From Frigoribacterium sp. PvP032 (lineage in GTDB: Bacteria; Actinomycetota; Actinomycetes; Actinomycetales; Microbacteriaceae), in the NCBI RefSeq assembly GCF_017833035.1, contig NZ_JAFIBM010000001.1, positions 2,108,001 to 2,172,000 of the forward strand: DNA of 64,000 nucleotides. Direction: 5' to 3'. The stretch's first letter is position 1. Every line of letters begins with the position of its first letter. A program made the translations under genes and the position numbers. The notes beneath the pieces are model-generated. The model was not told the DNA's origin. It did not search any database and saw nothing but the letters and a program-made list of their open reading frames with translations. Shown here piece by piece: positions 22,399 through 33,149 of this stretch.

Positions 22399-23721
22399 AT
22401 GACGACGAGCGCTCCGCAGCCGGACCACCACGACCTCGACGAGACGGCCGTCATCGCGCGCGACCTGATCCGCTTCGACACCTCCAACTACGGCGGCGGC
22501 AGGTCCGAGGGCGAGGCCGACGCGGCCGAGTACGTCGCCGAGGCCCTGCGGGCACTCGACCTCGAGCCGCAGCTCTTCGAGTCCGAGCCGGGCCGCGTCA
22601 GCGTGGTCGCCCGGGTCGAGGGCGCAGACCGTGCGAAGCCCGGCCTCGTCGTGCACGGCCACCTCGACGTCGTCCCCGCCGACCCGGCGAACTGGTCGGT
22701 CGACCCGTTCGCGGGCGTGGTGAAGGACGACATGCTCTGGGGCCGCGGCGCCGTCGACATGAAGAACATGGACGCGATGATGCTGACGTCGCTCGGCGAC
22801 ATCATCCGCTCCGGCGAGCGCCCCGCCCGCGACCTGGTCGTCGGCTTCTTCGCCGACGAGGAGGCCGGGGGAGTGCTCGGCTCGCACTTCCTGGTGAAGG
22901 AGCACCCCGACCTCTTCGCCGGGGCGACCGAGGCCATCAGCGAGGTGGGCGGCTACTCGACCTACATCGACGGGCGGCGCTCGTACCTGCTGCAGACGGG
23001 CGAGAAGGCGCTGATCTGGATCACGCTCCGCACCCGCGGCACGGCGGGCCACGGCTCGCAGATGATCAAGGCGAACGCGGTGACGCGGCTCGCGGAGGCG
23101 GTCGCCGCGCTCGGTCGCCAGGAGTGGCCCATCGCCCTCACCGAGACGACGACGGCGCTGCTGCGCGAGGTCGCGCGCATCCTCGACGTCGACGTCACGC
23201 AGACGGCGCCCGACGAGCTCGTGCTGCACACGGGCACGGCGCAGGGCTTCATCCGCGGGTCGCTCCGCACGACCACGAACCCGACGATGCTGACGGCGGG
23301 CTACAAGCACAACGTCGTCCCCGACACGGCGGAGGCGCGGGTCGACATCCGCTGCATGCCCGGCGAGGAGGAGGCGGTCCTCGCCCAGGTGCGCGAGCTC
23401 GTCGGCGACGACGTCGAGATCGAGACCGTGCACACCGACATCGGGCTCGAGACGCCGTTCTCGGGCGACCTCGTCGAGGCGATCACCGCCACGCTGCAGC
23501 GGCACGACCCCGGCGCGCCCGTGCTGCCCTACCTGCTCTCCGGCGGCACCGACAACAAGGCGCTGAGCCTGCTGGGAATCGCCGGCTACGGCTTCGCCCC
23601 GCTGCGCCTGGGGGAGGACATGGACTTCCCGGCGATGTTCCACGGCGTCGACGAGCGGGTCCCGCTCGACGCACTAGCCTTTGGCAGTCGCGTCCTCCGG
23701 GACCTCCTGGCGACCTACTGA
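22399..23721 (+). CDS. M20-family metallopeptidase/deacylase
   Basis: 440 residues from the ATG at 22399 (a GTG at 22390 is possible). The first zinc ligand is in GHLDVVPAD, the bridging Asp in WGRGAVDMKNMD and the catalytic Glu pair in FFADEEAGG. A dimerisation domain fills the middle, and the final metal histidine is in AMFHGVDERVP. The family includes ArgE, DapE, carboxypeptidase G2 and aminoacylase; the sequence does not decide the substrate. It lies 25 bases before uppP, so the three genes to 25.8 kb may be one transcript. Confidence 0.85.
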   Translation: MTTSAPQPDHHDLDETAVIARDLIRFDTSNYGGGRSEGEADAAEYVAEALRALDLEPQLFESEPGRVSVVARVEGADRAKPGLVVHGHLDVVPADPANWSVDPFAGVVKDDMLWGRGAVDMKNMDAMMLTSLGDIIRSGERPARDLVVGFFADEEAGGVLGSHFLVKEHPDLFAGATEAISEVGGYSTYIDGRRSYLLQTGEKALIWITLRTRGTAGHGSQMIKANAVTRLAEAVAALGRQEWPIALTETTTALLREVARILDVDVTQTAPDELVLHTGTAQGFIRGSLRTTTNPTMLTAGYKHNVVPDTAEARVDIRCMPGEEEAVLAQVRELVGDDVEIETVHTDIGLETPFSGDLVEAITATLQRHDPGAPVLPYLLSGGTDNKALSLLGIAGYGFAPLRLGEDMDFPAMFHGVDERVPLDALAFGSRVLRDLLATY

Positions 23722-23746
23722 CACCCCCACCAGAAGGGCACCCCGC

Positions 23747-24589
23747 GTGGAGCATCTCCTCCAGGCACTCCTGCTCGGCCTCGTCCAGGGCCTGACGGAG
23801 TTCCTCCCCATCTCGTCGAGCGCGCACCTGCGCCTCGTCGGTCTGTTCTTCTCCGACCCCGACGCCGCGGCGGCCTTCGACCCGGGCGCGACGTTCACCG
23901 CGATCACGCAGCTCGGCACCGAGCTCGCGGTCGTCATCTACTTCTGGGGAGACATCAAGCGGATCGTCACACGCTGGTTCCAGGGCATCACGGGCAAGAT
24001 CCCCCGCACCGACCCCGACGTGCGGATGGGCTGGCTCGTCATCATCGGCACGGTCCCGATCGTGCTGGTGGGCTACTTCGCGCAGGAGTACATCCGCACG
24101 GTGTTCCGCTCGCTCTGGATCGTCGCGATCGTGCTCATCGTCTTCGGCGTGCTGCTCGGCCTCGCCGACCGGCTCGGCAAGAAAACGGCCCGCTTCGACG
24201 AGATGACCTACGGCCACGGCATCGCGGTCGGCGTCGCCCAGGTGCTGGCGCTCTTCCCCGGCGTCTCCCGCTCGGGCGCGACGACGACCGCGGCGCTGAG
24301 CCTCGGCTACACGCGGCCCGCCGCGGCCCGGTTCTCGTTCCTCCTCGCCGTGCCCGCGGTCTTCGGCAGCGGCCTCTTCGAGCTGGTCCAGAGCTTCAGC
24401 GAGCCGGGCCCCTACTCGCTCGGCGAGACCCTGGCAGCGACGGTCGTGGCGTTCGTCGTCGGGTTCGTCGTGATCGCCTTCTTCATGAACTACATCTCGA
24501 AGCGCAGCTTCCTGCCCTTCGTGGTCTACCGGATCCTGCTCGGCGGCGTGCTGCTGGTCCTGCTCGGCACGGGAGTGGTGGCCGCATGA
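23747..24589 (+). CDS. uppP: Undecaprenyl-diphosphate phosphatase
   Basis: 280 residues from the GTG at 23747. The BacA signatures are present: GLTEFLPISSSAHL near the N-terminus and LFPGVSRSGATTTAALSLGYTR in the middle, both needed for catalysis. About eight membrane segments. It dephosphorylates undecaprenyl diphosphate so that the lipid carrier can be reused in peptidoglycan synthesis, and overproduction gives bacitracin resistance in other species. The stop overlaps the mshC start (ATGA), an arrangement that is conserved in actinomycetes. Confidence 0.94.
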   Translation: MEHLLQALLLGLVQGLTEFLPISSSAHLRLVGLFFSDPDAAAAFDPGATFTAITQLGTELAVVIYFWGDIKRIVTRWFQGITGKIPRTDPDVRMGWLVIIGTVPIVLVGYFAQEYIRTVFRSLWIVAIVLIVFGVLLGLADRLGKKTARFDEMTYGHGIAVGVAQVLALFPGVSRSGATTTAALSLGYTRPAAARFSFLLAVPAVFGSGLFELVQSFSEPGPYSLGETLAATVVAFVVGFVVIAFFMNYISKRSFLPFVVYRILLGGVLLVLLGTGVVAA

Positions 24590-25845
24590 GGTCCTGGAAC
24601 GCACCCGTCGTCCCTGCACTGCCCGGCGACGGACCGCTGCCTGTCCTCTGGGACACGGCCACCGCCTCCTTCGTGACGACCCGCCCGGTCGACGGCGCGG
24701 CGACGCTGTACGTCTGCGGCATCACGCCCTACGACGCCACGCACCTCGGCCACGCGAGCACCTACCTCGCCTTCGACTCGCTCGTGCGCGTCTGGCGGGA
24801 CGCGGGCCTCCGGGTGACCTACGCGCAGAACACCACCGACGTCGACGACCCGCTGCTCGAGCGCGCCACGGCGACGGGCGTCGACTGGCGGGCCCTCGCC
24901 GCCTCGCAGACCGATCTCTTCCGCTCGGACATGGAGCACCTCGCCGTCGTGCCGCCCGAGCACTACGTCGCGGTGACCGACGTCGTGGGCGACGTGGCCG
25001 ACGCCGTCGCGGGCCTGATCGACACGGGCGTCGCCTACCGCGTCGAGACCCCGGGCTCCGAGGCCGGCGACGACGTGTACTTCGACGTCCGCGGCGCCGA
25101 GCGCGACACCTCCTGGCACCTCGGGCTCGAGAGCCGCTACGACGGGCCGACGATGGCCCGCTTCTTCGCCGAGCGCGGGGGAGACCCCGACCGGGCAGGC
25201 AAGCGCGACCCGCTCGACCCGCTGCTCTGGCGGGCAGCCCGTGCCGACGAGCCGTCCTGGCCGTCGTCCGTCGGCCCCGGCCGACCGGGCTGGCACATCG
25301 AGTGCACGGTCATCGCCGAGCAGCACCTCGGCGCCACCGCCACGGTGGCGGGCGGCGGCAGCGACCTCGTGTTCCCGCACCACGAGATGAGCACGGCCCA
25401 CGCGACGGCGATAGGCGGCGAGCCGTCCGCCCGACAGTGGGCGCACGCCGGGATGGTCGCCTACCAGGGCGAGAAGATGAGCAAGTCGCTCGGCAACCTC
25501 GTCAAGGTCAGCGAGCTCGTCTCCGCAGGTCACGACGCCCGTGCCGTCCGGCTCGCGATCACGGCGCACCACTGGCGGTCCGACTGGGAGTGGCTCGACG
25601 ACGACCTCGTCGACGCCGAGGCACGTCTCGCGAGCTGGACGACCTGGGCGGACGGCGTCGGGGCGCAGGAGGCGGGGGCCGGGACGACGCCGCTGCTCGC
25701 CGCCCTGCGCGCCGCCCTCTCGGACGATCTCGACACGCCCAGGGCGATCAGGGCCGTCGACGACCACGTGGCCGCCGGCCGACCGGCGACCGCCGTCGAC
25801 GTCGACGCTGTGGACGCGCTGCTCGGGATCGACCTCCGGCGCTGA
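24586..25845 (+). CDS. mshC: Cysteine:GlcN-Ins ligase (mycothiol synthesis)
   Basis: 419 residues, close to the usual 412. It is built like a cysteinyl-tRNA synthetase: zinc ligand Cys44 in YVCGITPYD, the HIGH-like HLGH at about 53-56, WHIECTVIAEQHLG and the KMSKS loop EKMSKSLGN. The shortened C-terminus and the ITPYDATHLGHA signature distinguish MshC from CysS. It joins cysteine to GlcN-inositol with ATP, the third enzymatic step to mycothiol, the actinobacterial replacement for glutathione. Translationally coupled to uppP. Confidence 0.94.
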   Translation: MRSWNAPVVPALPGDGPLPVLWDTATASFVTTRPVDGAATLYVCGITPYDATHLGHASTYLAFDSLVRVWRDAGLRVTYAQNTTDVDDPLLERATATGVDWRALAASQTDLFRSDMEHLAVVPPEHYVAVTDVVGDVADAVAGLIDTGVAYRVETPGSEAGDDVYFDVRGAERDTSWHLGLESRYDGPTMARFFAERGGDPDRAGKRDPLDPLLWRAARADEPSWPSSVGPGRPGWHIECTVIAEQHLGATATVAGGGSDLVFPHHEMSTAHATAIGGEPSARQWAHAGMVAYQGEKMSKSLGNLVKVSELVSAGHDARAVRLAITAHHWRSDWEWLDDDLVDAEARLASWTTWADGVGAQEAGAGTTPLLAALRAALSDDLDTPRAIRAVDDHVAAGRPATAVDVDAVDALLGIDLRR

Positions 25846-25917
25846 GCCGCACAGGCGCCGAGCCGCACAGGCGCTGACGTAACCTCACGACACACGGTCC
25901 CTGACATACTGAACGGG

Positions 25918-27264
25918 ATGTCTGCCCTCGACTGCCCCGCCGACGCGGACGAGACCGTCTGGCGACGTGGCACCCTGACCCGCCGCCAGGCCAGGGGCGA
26001 CGTCTGGCTGGCAGCCGGTCTCCTCGGCCTCGGGCTCCTCACCCTCTGGCTCGCGTCGGTGGCCGTCGAGGGCAGCGACGTCCAGGCTGCCGCTCCGCCG
26101 GAGGCGCTCGCCTGGCTGGTCGCGCTCTGCGCCCCGACGGCGCTGAGGCGGCGCGCGCCCGTCACCGTCATGGTGGTCGTCAGCGCGGTCTTCATCCTCA
26201 GCCAGCTGCGCAGCTACCCCGACTCGACGGCGCCGTCGATCATCGAGTTCCTCGTCATCTACACGGCCAACGCCTGGGCCAGCTCGCGTCGCGTCGCGGT
26301 GATCGGCAGCGCGGTCGTGACCGCCGCGATGCTCGTCTGGCTCGGCGTCGCCGTGCTCGGGCCGCTCCAGCAGGGCGGCCCGATGCTCGCCTCGACCGTC
26401 GCGGGCGTCGTCTACTCGTTCGTCCTCAACCTGCTGTTCTTCGTCTCGGCCGTCTGGTTCGGCCGGTCGTCCCGCGTCTCGGCCGCCCGCCTCCACGCGC
26501 TCGAGCGCGCCGGAATCGACCTCCGTGCCGCGCAGGAGCTCGTCGCCGAGCAGGCCATCGGCGAGGAGCGCACCCGCATCGCCCGCGAGCTGCACGACGT
26601 CGTCGCCCACCACGTCGCCGTGATCGCCATCCAGGCGGGCGCGGCGCGGCGCACGCTCGATCGGCCAGAGGTCGCGAGCGGTGCGCTCAGCGCCGTCGAG
26701 TCGACGGCGCGCACCGCCATCGACGAGCTGGAGCGCCTGCTCACCGTGCTCCGGGCGCAGGACGGCACCCCGCACGAGGGGCCGACCGGGCTCGCGGCCC
26801 TCCCGCAGCTCGTCGCCGAGACCCGCCGACTCGGCCTCGACGTCCGCTTCAGCACCCACGGCGAGCGCTTCGACGTGCCCGAGAGCGTCGGGGTCACCCT
26901 GTTCCGGGTCGTCCAGGAGGCGCTGACCAACACCCTGAAGCACGCCTCGGCCGGCGTCGCGGACGTCCGCCTGCGCTTCCGCGACCGCGCCGTCGAGGTC
27001 GAGGTCACGGACGACGGCGTGGGCGGCGCGGCCTCCTCGTCGCCCCGCGGGCACGCCCCCGCCGGGACGCGAGGCTCCGGCCTCGGCCAGCGCGGCATGC
27101 GCGAGCGCGTCGACCTGCACGGCGGCGAGCTTCACGTCGGCCCGCACGCCAGGGGCGGCTACCGCGTGCGTGCCGTGCTGCCCGCGGTCCGGTCCACGCC
27201 GGTGGTCGACGACGCCGCTGACGCCGCCGCACCCGACGACTCCCGAGAGGCACGCACGCGATGA
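25918..27264 (+). CDS. Sensor histidine kinase (HisKA_3 type)
   Basis: 448 residues. The N-terminal half has about five membrane segments (residues 25-185) with short extracellular loops. The phospho-acceptor motif is RIARELHDVVAHHVAVIAIQ, with the histidine near 225. The ATP-binding domain shows EALTNTLKHAS (N box), VTDDGVGG (G1) and GSGLGQRGMRERV (G2). This is the short-loop kinase type that works with NarL-like regulators. The signal is unknown. The stop overlaps the response-regulator start by four bases. Confidence 0.92.
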   Translation: MSALDCPADADETVWRRGTLTRRQARGDVWLAAGLLGLGLLTLWLASVAVEGSDVQAAAPPEALAWLVALCAPTALRRRAPVTVMVVVSAVFILSQLRSYPDSTAPSIIEFLVIYTANAWASSRRVAVIGSAVVTAAMLVWLGVAVLGPLQQGGPMLASTVAGVVYSFVLNLLFFVSAVWFGRSSRVSAARLHALERAGIDLRAAQELVAEQAIGEERTRIARELHDVVAHHVAVIAIQAGAARRTLDRPEVASGALSAVESTARTAIDELERLLTVLRAQDGTPHEGPTGLAALPQLVAETRRLGLDVRFSTHGERFDVPESVGVTLFRVVQEALTNTLKHASAGVADVRLRFRDRAVEVEVTDDGVGGAASSSPRGHAPAGTRGSGLGQRGMRERVDLHGGELHVGPHARGGYRVRAVLPAVRSTPVVDDAADAAAPDDSREARTR

Positions 27265-28013
27265 CCGCCGACGCACCCGACATGCCCGACGCCGCCGACG
27301 CCCCCGGCTCCCCTCGTCGCCGGCGCGAGGCGCAGCGCCCGGTCCGGGTCCTCCTCGCCGACGACCAGGACCTCGTCCGGGCCGGCTTCCGGATCATCCT
27401 GGAGACCGTTCCCGACGTGGTCGTCGTGGGCGAGGCGAGGGACGGGCTCGAGGCCGTCGCCCTCGCCGCCTCGACCGCGCCGGACGTCGTCGTCATGGAC
27501 GTCGAGATGCCCGGCATCGACGGCCTGGAGGCGACGCGTCGCCTCCTCGAGGCCGCGGCGCCCGGCGGCCCTGCCGTGCTCGTCCTCACGACGTTCGGTC
27601 GCGGCGAGTACCTGTTCAGGGCGCTCCGTGCGGGGGCGAGCGGGTTCCTGCTCAAGACGTCCAGCCCGGAGGAGCTGATCGAGGCGATCGCCGTCGTGCA
27701 CCGCGGCGACGCGCTGCTCGCCCCCGAGCTGACCCGGCGCGTCGTCGCCGCCGCCATCGCCGAGGCCGTCGTGCCCGTCATCGAGCCGAGTCCCCGCCTC
27801 GCCGCCCTCACCGACCGCGAGCGCGAGGTGCTCGACCGGATGGCGACCGGCTGCTCGAACGCCGAGATCGCGCGCGACCTGTACCTCGGCGAGGCGACCG
27901 TGAAGACCCACGTGTCGAACGTGCTGACGAAGCTCGGGCTCCGCGACCGGACGGCCGCCGTCGTCTTCGCCTACGAGAACGGCGTGGTCGTCCCGGGCGA
28001 GGCGCCTCGATAG
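27261..28013 (+). CDS. NarL/LuxR-family response regulator
   Basis: 250 residues. The receiver domain starts near residue 28 (VRVLLADDQDLVRAGF) with the phospho-acceptor Asp80 in DVVVMDVEMPG and the conserved Lys in FLLKTSSPEEL. The C-terminal LuxR helix-turn-helix is LTDREREVLDRMATGCSNAE through EATVKTHVSNVLTKLG. The first 27 residues are a disordered Asp/Pro-rich leader. It is coupled to the kinase, and the ABC exporter 143 bases downstream on the same strand is a likely target. Confidence 0.92.
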   Translation: MTADAPDMPDAADAPGSPRRRREAQRPVRVLLADDQDLVRAGFRIILETVPDVVVVGEARDGLEAVALAASTAPDVVVMDVEMPGIDGLEATRRLLEAAAPGGPAVLVLTTFGRGEYLFRALRAGASGFLLKTSSPEELIEAIAVVHRGDALLAPELTRRVVAAAIAEAVVPVIEPSPRLAALTDREREVLDRMATGCSNAEIARDLYLGEATVKTHVSNVLTKLGLRDRTAAVVFAYENGVVVPGEAPR

Positions 28014-28156
28014 CCCGTGTTCCTCCGCCGCACGGGTGACGGCCCGCTGGGTCGCGAGTCGGACGCGCCCGCCGCCCGCCGCCTCCTACGCTGAGGTCGA
28101 CGGCCGACCCCGGCTGACGCCACAGGGCCGCGCGGCGCCGCCCGGAGGGAGGGCCA

Positions 28157-29041
28157 GTGCTCCAGCTCGACCACGTCCGACGCTCGTTCGGCGGCCGGAC
28201 CGCGCTCGACGACGTCTCGTTCGACGTCGCCGACGGCCGGCTCACCGGCTTCGTCGGGGCGAACGGCGCCGGGAAGACCACGACGATGCGGATCGTCCTC
28301 GGGGTGCTCGCCGCCGACTCCGGCGAGGTCAGGTGGGACGGCGTCCCGCTCGGCGACGAGGTGCGCCGCAGCTTCGGCTACATGCCGGAGGAGCGCGGCC
28401 TGTACCCGAAGATGACCGTGGTCGCGCAGCTGGTCTACCTGGCACGCCTGCACGGCGTCGGCCGGGCGGAGGCCCGTCGCCGCGCACTCGAGGTGCTCGA
28501 CCGGCTCGGCCTGGGGGAGCGGGCGGGGGACAAGCTCGACAGCCTCTCCCTCGGGAACCAGCAGCGGGTCCAGATCGCTGCGGCGCTCGTCCACGAGCCG
28601 CGGATGCTCGTGCTCGACGAGCCGTTCTCGGGCCTGGACCCGATCGCGGTCGACGCGGTCGTCGCGGTGCTGCGCGAGCAGGCCGCGGCAGGGGTGCCCG
28701 TCCTCTTCTCGAGCCACCAGCTCGACGTCGTCGAGCGGCTCTGCGACGACCTCGTCGTGATCGCCGACGGCACCGTCAGGGCTGCCGGGCCGAGGGACGA
28801 GCTGCAGGCGCGGTTCGCCAGGGCTCGCTGGCGCATCGTCGTCGACGACGACGCGGGCTGGCTCCGCGACGTGTCGGGGGTCACCGTCGTCGAGCTGGAC
28901 GGCCCCGTGGCCCTCGTCGAGCTGGCCGCCGGTGTCGACGACCAGGCCGTGCTGGCGGCCGGGCTCCGGCACGGGCCGGTGCGCGCGTTCCACCCCGTCC
29001 TGCCCCGGCTCGCCGAGATCTTCGAGGAGGTAGTCCGATGA
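28157..29041 (+). CDS. ABC transporter ATP-binding protein
   Basis: 294 residues from the GTG at 28157 (GGAGGGAGGG just upstream). Walker A GANGAGKTT near 37-45, signature LSLGNQQRVQ, Walker B MLVLDEPFSGLDP and the H-loop SSHQLD are all present. A C-terminal extension of about 80 residues after the H-loop is usual for drug or lantibiotic exporter ATPases. The stop overlaps the permease start (ATGA). With the kinase/regulator pair just upstream this has the layout of a stress- or antibiotic-responsive export module. Confidence 0.92.
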   Translation: MLQLDHVRRSFGGRTALDDVSFDVADGRLTGFVGANGAGKTTTMRIVLGVLAADSGEVRWDGVPLGDEVRRSFGYMPEERGLYPKMTVVAQLVYLARLHGVGRAEARRRALEVLDRLGLGERAGDKLDSLSLGNQQRVQIAAALVHEPRMLVLDEPFSGLDPIAVDAVVAVLREQAAAGVPVLFSSHQLDVVERLCDDLVVIADGTVRAAGPRDELQARFARARWRIVVDDDAGWLRDVSGVTVVELDGPVALVELAAGVDDQAVLAAGLRHGPVRAFHPVLPRLAEIFEEVVR

Positions 29042-30168
29042 CGCCCGTCAGCCGTGCTGCCGGGCGGACCACGGACCAGCCCGCTCCTCACGGGCTGCTG
29101 TGGGTCGTCGCCCGACGCGAGATGGCGGTCAAGCTGCGCGACCGTGCGTTCATCGTGAGCGGCCTCGTCATGCTCGTCCTCATCGCCGCCGCGCTCGTCG
29201 TGCCGGCGCTGCTCGCGGGCGGGCCCGACCGCGTCGCGGTGCTCGACGCCCCGACGGCCGCCGTCGTCGAGGCGACCGGCGCGGAGGCCGTCACGACCCG
29301 GTCAGAGGACGACGCGACGGAGGCGGTCCGCTCGGGCGACGTCGACGCCGCGGTGCTGCCCGACGCCTCGTCGCCCACCGGTCTGCGTGTCGTGGCCCTC
29401 GAGTCGGTCTCGAACGTGCTCGTGCTGGGCGTCAGCGAGGCGTCGCCCGTCGAGCTGTTGGAGCCCTCCGACGCCGACCCCCTGGTCTCCGTGTTCGCGC
29501 CGCTCGCCTTCGGGGTCCTCTTCATGACGACGTCGCTGCTCTTCGGGCTGAGCATCGCGCAGAGCGTGGTGGAGGAGAAGCAGACCCGCGTCGTCGAGAT
29601 CCTGGTCGCCGCGGTGCCGGTCCGTACGCTGCTCGCTGGCAAGGTGCTGGGCGCCGCCGTCCTGGCGATCGCCCAGACGGCCGTGCTCGCCGCGGTCGCC
29701 CTCGGCGGCCTCGCGCTGACGGGCCGGGCCGACGCCCTGCCCGCGGACCTCCTGCCTTCGCTGGCGTCGGCGGTCGGCTGGTACGTGCCGTTCTTCGTCG
29801 CCGGGTTCTTGCTGCTGGCCGGCATGTGGGCCGTGGCCGGCGCCCTCGTGTCGCGCATCGAGGACCTGGGCTCGACGACGACGCCCGTGCAGCTGCTCGT
29901 GATGCTGCCGTTCTTCGCCACCGTGTTCGTGAACACGCCGGGGCCGGCCCTCACCGCGTTGTCGTTCGTGCCGTTCAGCGCCCCGGTGGCCATGCCGGTG
30001 CGGATGGTGCTCGAGGGCGGGGTCCCGACCTGGCAGCCGCTCGTGGCCCTGGGGCTGCTCGTCGTGTGCGCCGCCGCCGTCGTGCTCGTCGCGGCGCGCC
30101 TGTACGAGGGGTCGCTGCTCCGCACGGGCGGCACGGCATCGCTCGGCCAGGCCTGGCGTCGCCGGTAG
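29038..30168 (+). CDS. ABC transporter permease (ABC-2 type)
   Basis: 376 residues from the ATG at 29038. One N-terminal membrane helix (IVSGLVMLVLIAAALVVPALLAG) is followed by an extracellular domain of about 110 residues, then five more helices from about 160. The cytosolic turn VVEEKQTRVVEILVAAVPVRTLLAGKVLG is the NatB-type signature. It probably exports a hydrophobic compound or ion with the ATPase upstream. It converges with the PAC2 gene, whose stop lies 22 bases away. Confidence 0.88.
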   Translation: MTPVSRAAGRTTDQPAPHGLLWVVARREMAVKLRDRAFIVSGLVMLVLIAAALVVPALLAGGPDRVAVLDAPTAAVVEATGAEAVTTRSEDDATEAVRSGDVDAAVLPDASSPTGLRVVALESVSNVLVLGVSEASPVELLEPSDADPLVSVFAPLAFGVLFMTTSLLFGLSIAQSVVEEKQTRVVEILVAAVPVRTLLAGKVLGAAVLAIAQTAVLAAVALGGLALTGRADALPADLLPSLASAVGWYVPFFVAGFLLLAGMWAVAGALVSRIEDLGSTTTPVQLLVMLPFFATVFVNTPGPALTALSFVPFSAPVAMPVRMVLEGGVPTWQPLVALGLLVVCAAAVVLVAARLYEGSLLRTGGTASLGQAWRRR

Positions 30169-30190
30169 GCGAGTCCGGCAGGTGACGCCG

Positions 30191-31168
30191 CTAGGGAGCC
30201 GGAGGCAGGCGCGGGTCGTCAGGGCCCTTGCCGTCGTTGCGGCGCAGGTAGCGCTCGAACTCCTCCGCGATCGCCTCGCCGCTCGCCTCGGGCGAGTCCA
30301 CGGTGTCGCGCGCCTGCTCGAGCTGCTCGATGTAGCCGGCCATGTCGTCGTCGTCCGAGGCGAGGGCGTCGATGCCCTGCTCCCACGCGGCGGACTCGGC
30401 CTCGAGGTCGCCCCGGGGGATGCTGACTCCCGCGACCTCGTCGAGCTTCTCGATCAGGGCGAGGGTCGCCTTCGGCGACGGCGAGGCGTGCACGTAGTGC
30501 GGCACCTGGGCCCAGATCGACAGGGTCGGGACACCGGCGGACTCGACCGCGTCGCCCAGGACGGAGAGGATTCCGACGGGGCCCTCGTAGGTGCTGCGCT
30601 CCAGCGCCAGCTCGCCCCGCACCTCCTCGTTGTCGCTGCTGACGAACACCGAGATCGGGCGCGTGTGCGGCACGTCGGCGAGCATGGCGCCGAGGAACAC
30701 GACGGCGGACACGTCGTGCACGTCGATCAGGTCCACCACCTCTGCCGCGAAGCCGCGCCAGCTGCGCGAGGGCTCGGCACCGAGCAGCACGAAGACGTCG
30801 GGGGCGTCGCCCGCGGGGCCGGTCGCCGGCGTCGAGGCCAGCTCGGGCGAGGCGTGCAGCTGGATGCGCGGCCACACCAGGGTGCGGACGCCGTCGTCGT
30901 CGTAGCCGACCTGTGGCCGGTTGAACTGGTAGTCGATGTACCGCTCGCCGTCGAGCTCGGCGACGGGCTCGAGGGCGAGGGTGTCGACGATGCTGCGGGC
31001 GACGCCGCTGGCGGCCTCGCCGGCGTCGTTCCAGCCCTCGAAGGCCACGACCAGGAGGCGCCCGGTCGCGAACGACGGGGTGCCGCCCACCGCGGACCCC
31101 TCGGTCGTCGTCTCGCCGGGCGTCGTCTCGCCGGGCACTGCGTCGCCGGGCACTGCGGAGTCGGGCAC
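30191..31168 (-). CDS. PAC2-family protein
   Basis: 325 residues from a GTG at 31168 (GGTGAGGAT upstream). After a repetitive leader (VPGDAVPGETTPGETT) the PAC2 domain starts at about 37: LLVVAFEGWNDAGEAASG, FNRPQVGY, VFVLLGAEPSRSWR and GAMLADVPHTRPI. The C-terminal quarter is a charged helical tail (MAGYIEQLEQARDTV) as in other actinobacterial members. PAC2 proteins assist proteasome assembly in eukaryotes; the bacterial role is not settled. It is divergent from the HAD-trmI genes, which in other actinomycetes lie next to the Pup-proteasome locus. Confidence 0.85.
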   Translation of the reverse strand: MPDSAVPGDAVPGETTPGETTTEGSAVGGTPSFATGRLLVVAFEGWNDAGEAASGVARSIVDTLALEPVAELDGERYIDYQFNRPQVGYDDDGVRTLVWPRIQLHASPELASTPATGPAGDAPDVFVLLGAEPSRSWRGFAAEVVDLIDVHDVSAVVFLGAMLADVPHTRPISVFVSSDNEEVRGELALERSTYEGPVGILSVLGDAVESAGVPTLSIWAQVPHYVHASPSPKATLALIEKLDEVAGVSIPRGDLEAESAAWEQGIDALASDDDDMAGYIEQLEQARDTVDSPEASGEAIAEEFERYLRRNDGKGPDDPRLPPAP

Positions 31169-31249
31169 GTGATCCTCACCGGCCGGGCACGGTCCCCGGC
31201 ATCTCGCCGTCCACGATAGTCGCCCCCGTCTCCCGTAGACTCGTGCCCC

Positions 31250-31942
31250 GTGAACGACTCCCTGCCTGCCGCCGTCCTCTGGGACATGGACGGAACCCTC
31301 GTCGACACCGAGCCCTATTGGTTCGACTCCCAGGTCGACCTCGTCGCCTCCTTCGGCGGCACCTGGACGAAGGAGCTCGGCGACACCCTGATCGGCTCGG
31401 GCCTCTGGCACTCGGCCGCCGTGCTGCAGCAGCACGGCGTCGACCTGCCGGCGGACGAGATCATCGACCGGCTCACGACCGAGGTGCTGACGCGCTGCGC
31501 CGAGCACGTGCCGTGGCGACCGGGGGCCCGCGAGCTGCTCGCGGAGCTCCGCGAGGCAGGTGTCCCGACGGCGCTCGTCACCATGTCGATCCGCCGGATG
31601 GCCCAGTTCATGGTCGACGCCATCGGCGACGACTCGTTCGACGCCGTCGTGGCCGGCGACGAGGTCGAGCACAGCAAGCCGCACCCCGAGGCCTACCTCC
31701 GCGGCGCCGAGCTGCTGGCCGTCGACGTCGCCGACTGCGTCGCCATCGAGGACAGCGTGCCGGGGCTCACCTCGGCCATGGCAGCGGGGGCCGTGGCCCT
31801 CGGCGTCGAGCACGCCGCCCCGCTCGCGGACGACTCCGGCTACGTCCGACGCGACACCCTCGTCGGCGTCCGCCTGGCCGACCTGCGCGAGATGCACGCG
31901 GCGGGCCGACGCGCGGCCGCTGCACGCACCTCCGACTCCTGA
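31250..31942 (+). CDS. HAD-superfamily phosphatase
   Basis: 230 residues. The nucleophile motif LWDMDGTLVDTEP has Asp12 and Asp14; motif II is VTMS, and motifs III/IV are KPHPEAYLRGA and VAIEDSVPGLTSAM. A helical cap of subclass I lies between residues 20 and 85. It should dephosphorylate a small sugar phosphate or nucleotide; the target is not predictable. GTG start. It is followed 75 bases later by trmI, and this neighbourhood is conserved in actinomycetes. Confidence 0.88.
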   Translation: MNDSLPAAVLWDMDGTLVDTEPYWFDSQVDLVASFGGTWTKELGDTLIGSGLWHSAAVLQQHGVDLPADEIIDRLTTEVLTRCAEHVPWRPGARELLAELREAGVPTALVTMSIRRMAQFMVDAIGDDSFDAVVAGDEVEHSKPHPEAYLRGAELLAVDVADCVAIEDSVPGLTSAMAAGAVALGVEHAAPLADDSGYVRRDTLVGVRLADLREMHAAGRRAAAARTSDS

Positions 31943-33082
<1,140 letters not shown>

Positions 33083-33149
33083 GCTGTCCTCCGCATCACC
33101 AGCGACCCGCCAGTCGCGGCCACCGGCCGCAGCCCAGGAAAGAGCCTCC

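Noticed and set aside
25395-25420. A GCGATAGGCGGCGAGCC stretch similar to the motif
   Set aside because: It lies inside mshC in a conserved coding segment and lacks the CCGAT/ATCGG pairing.
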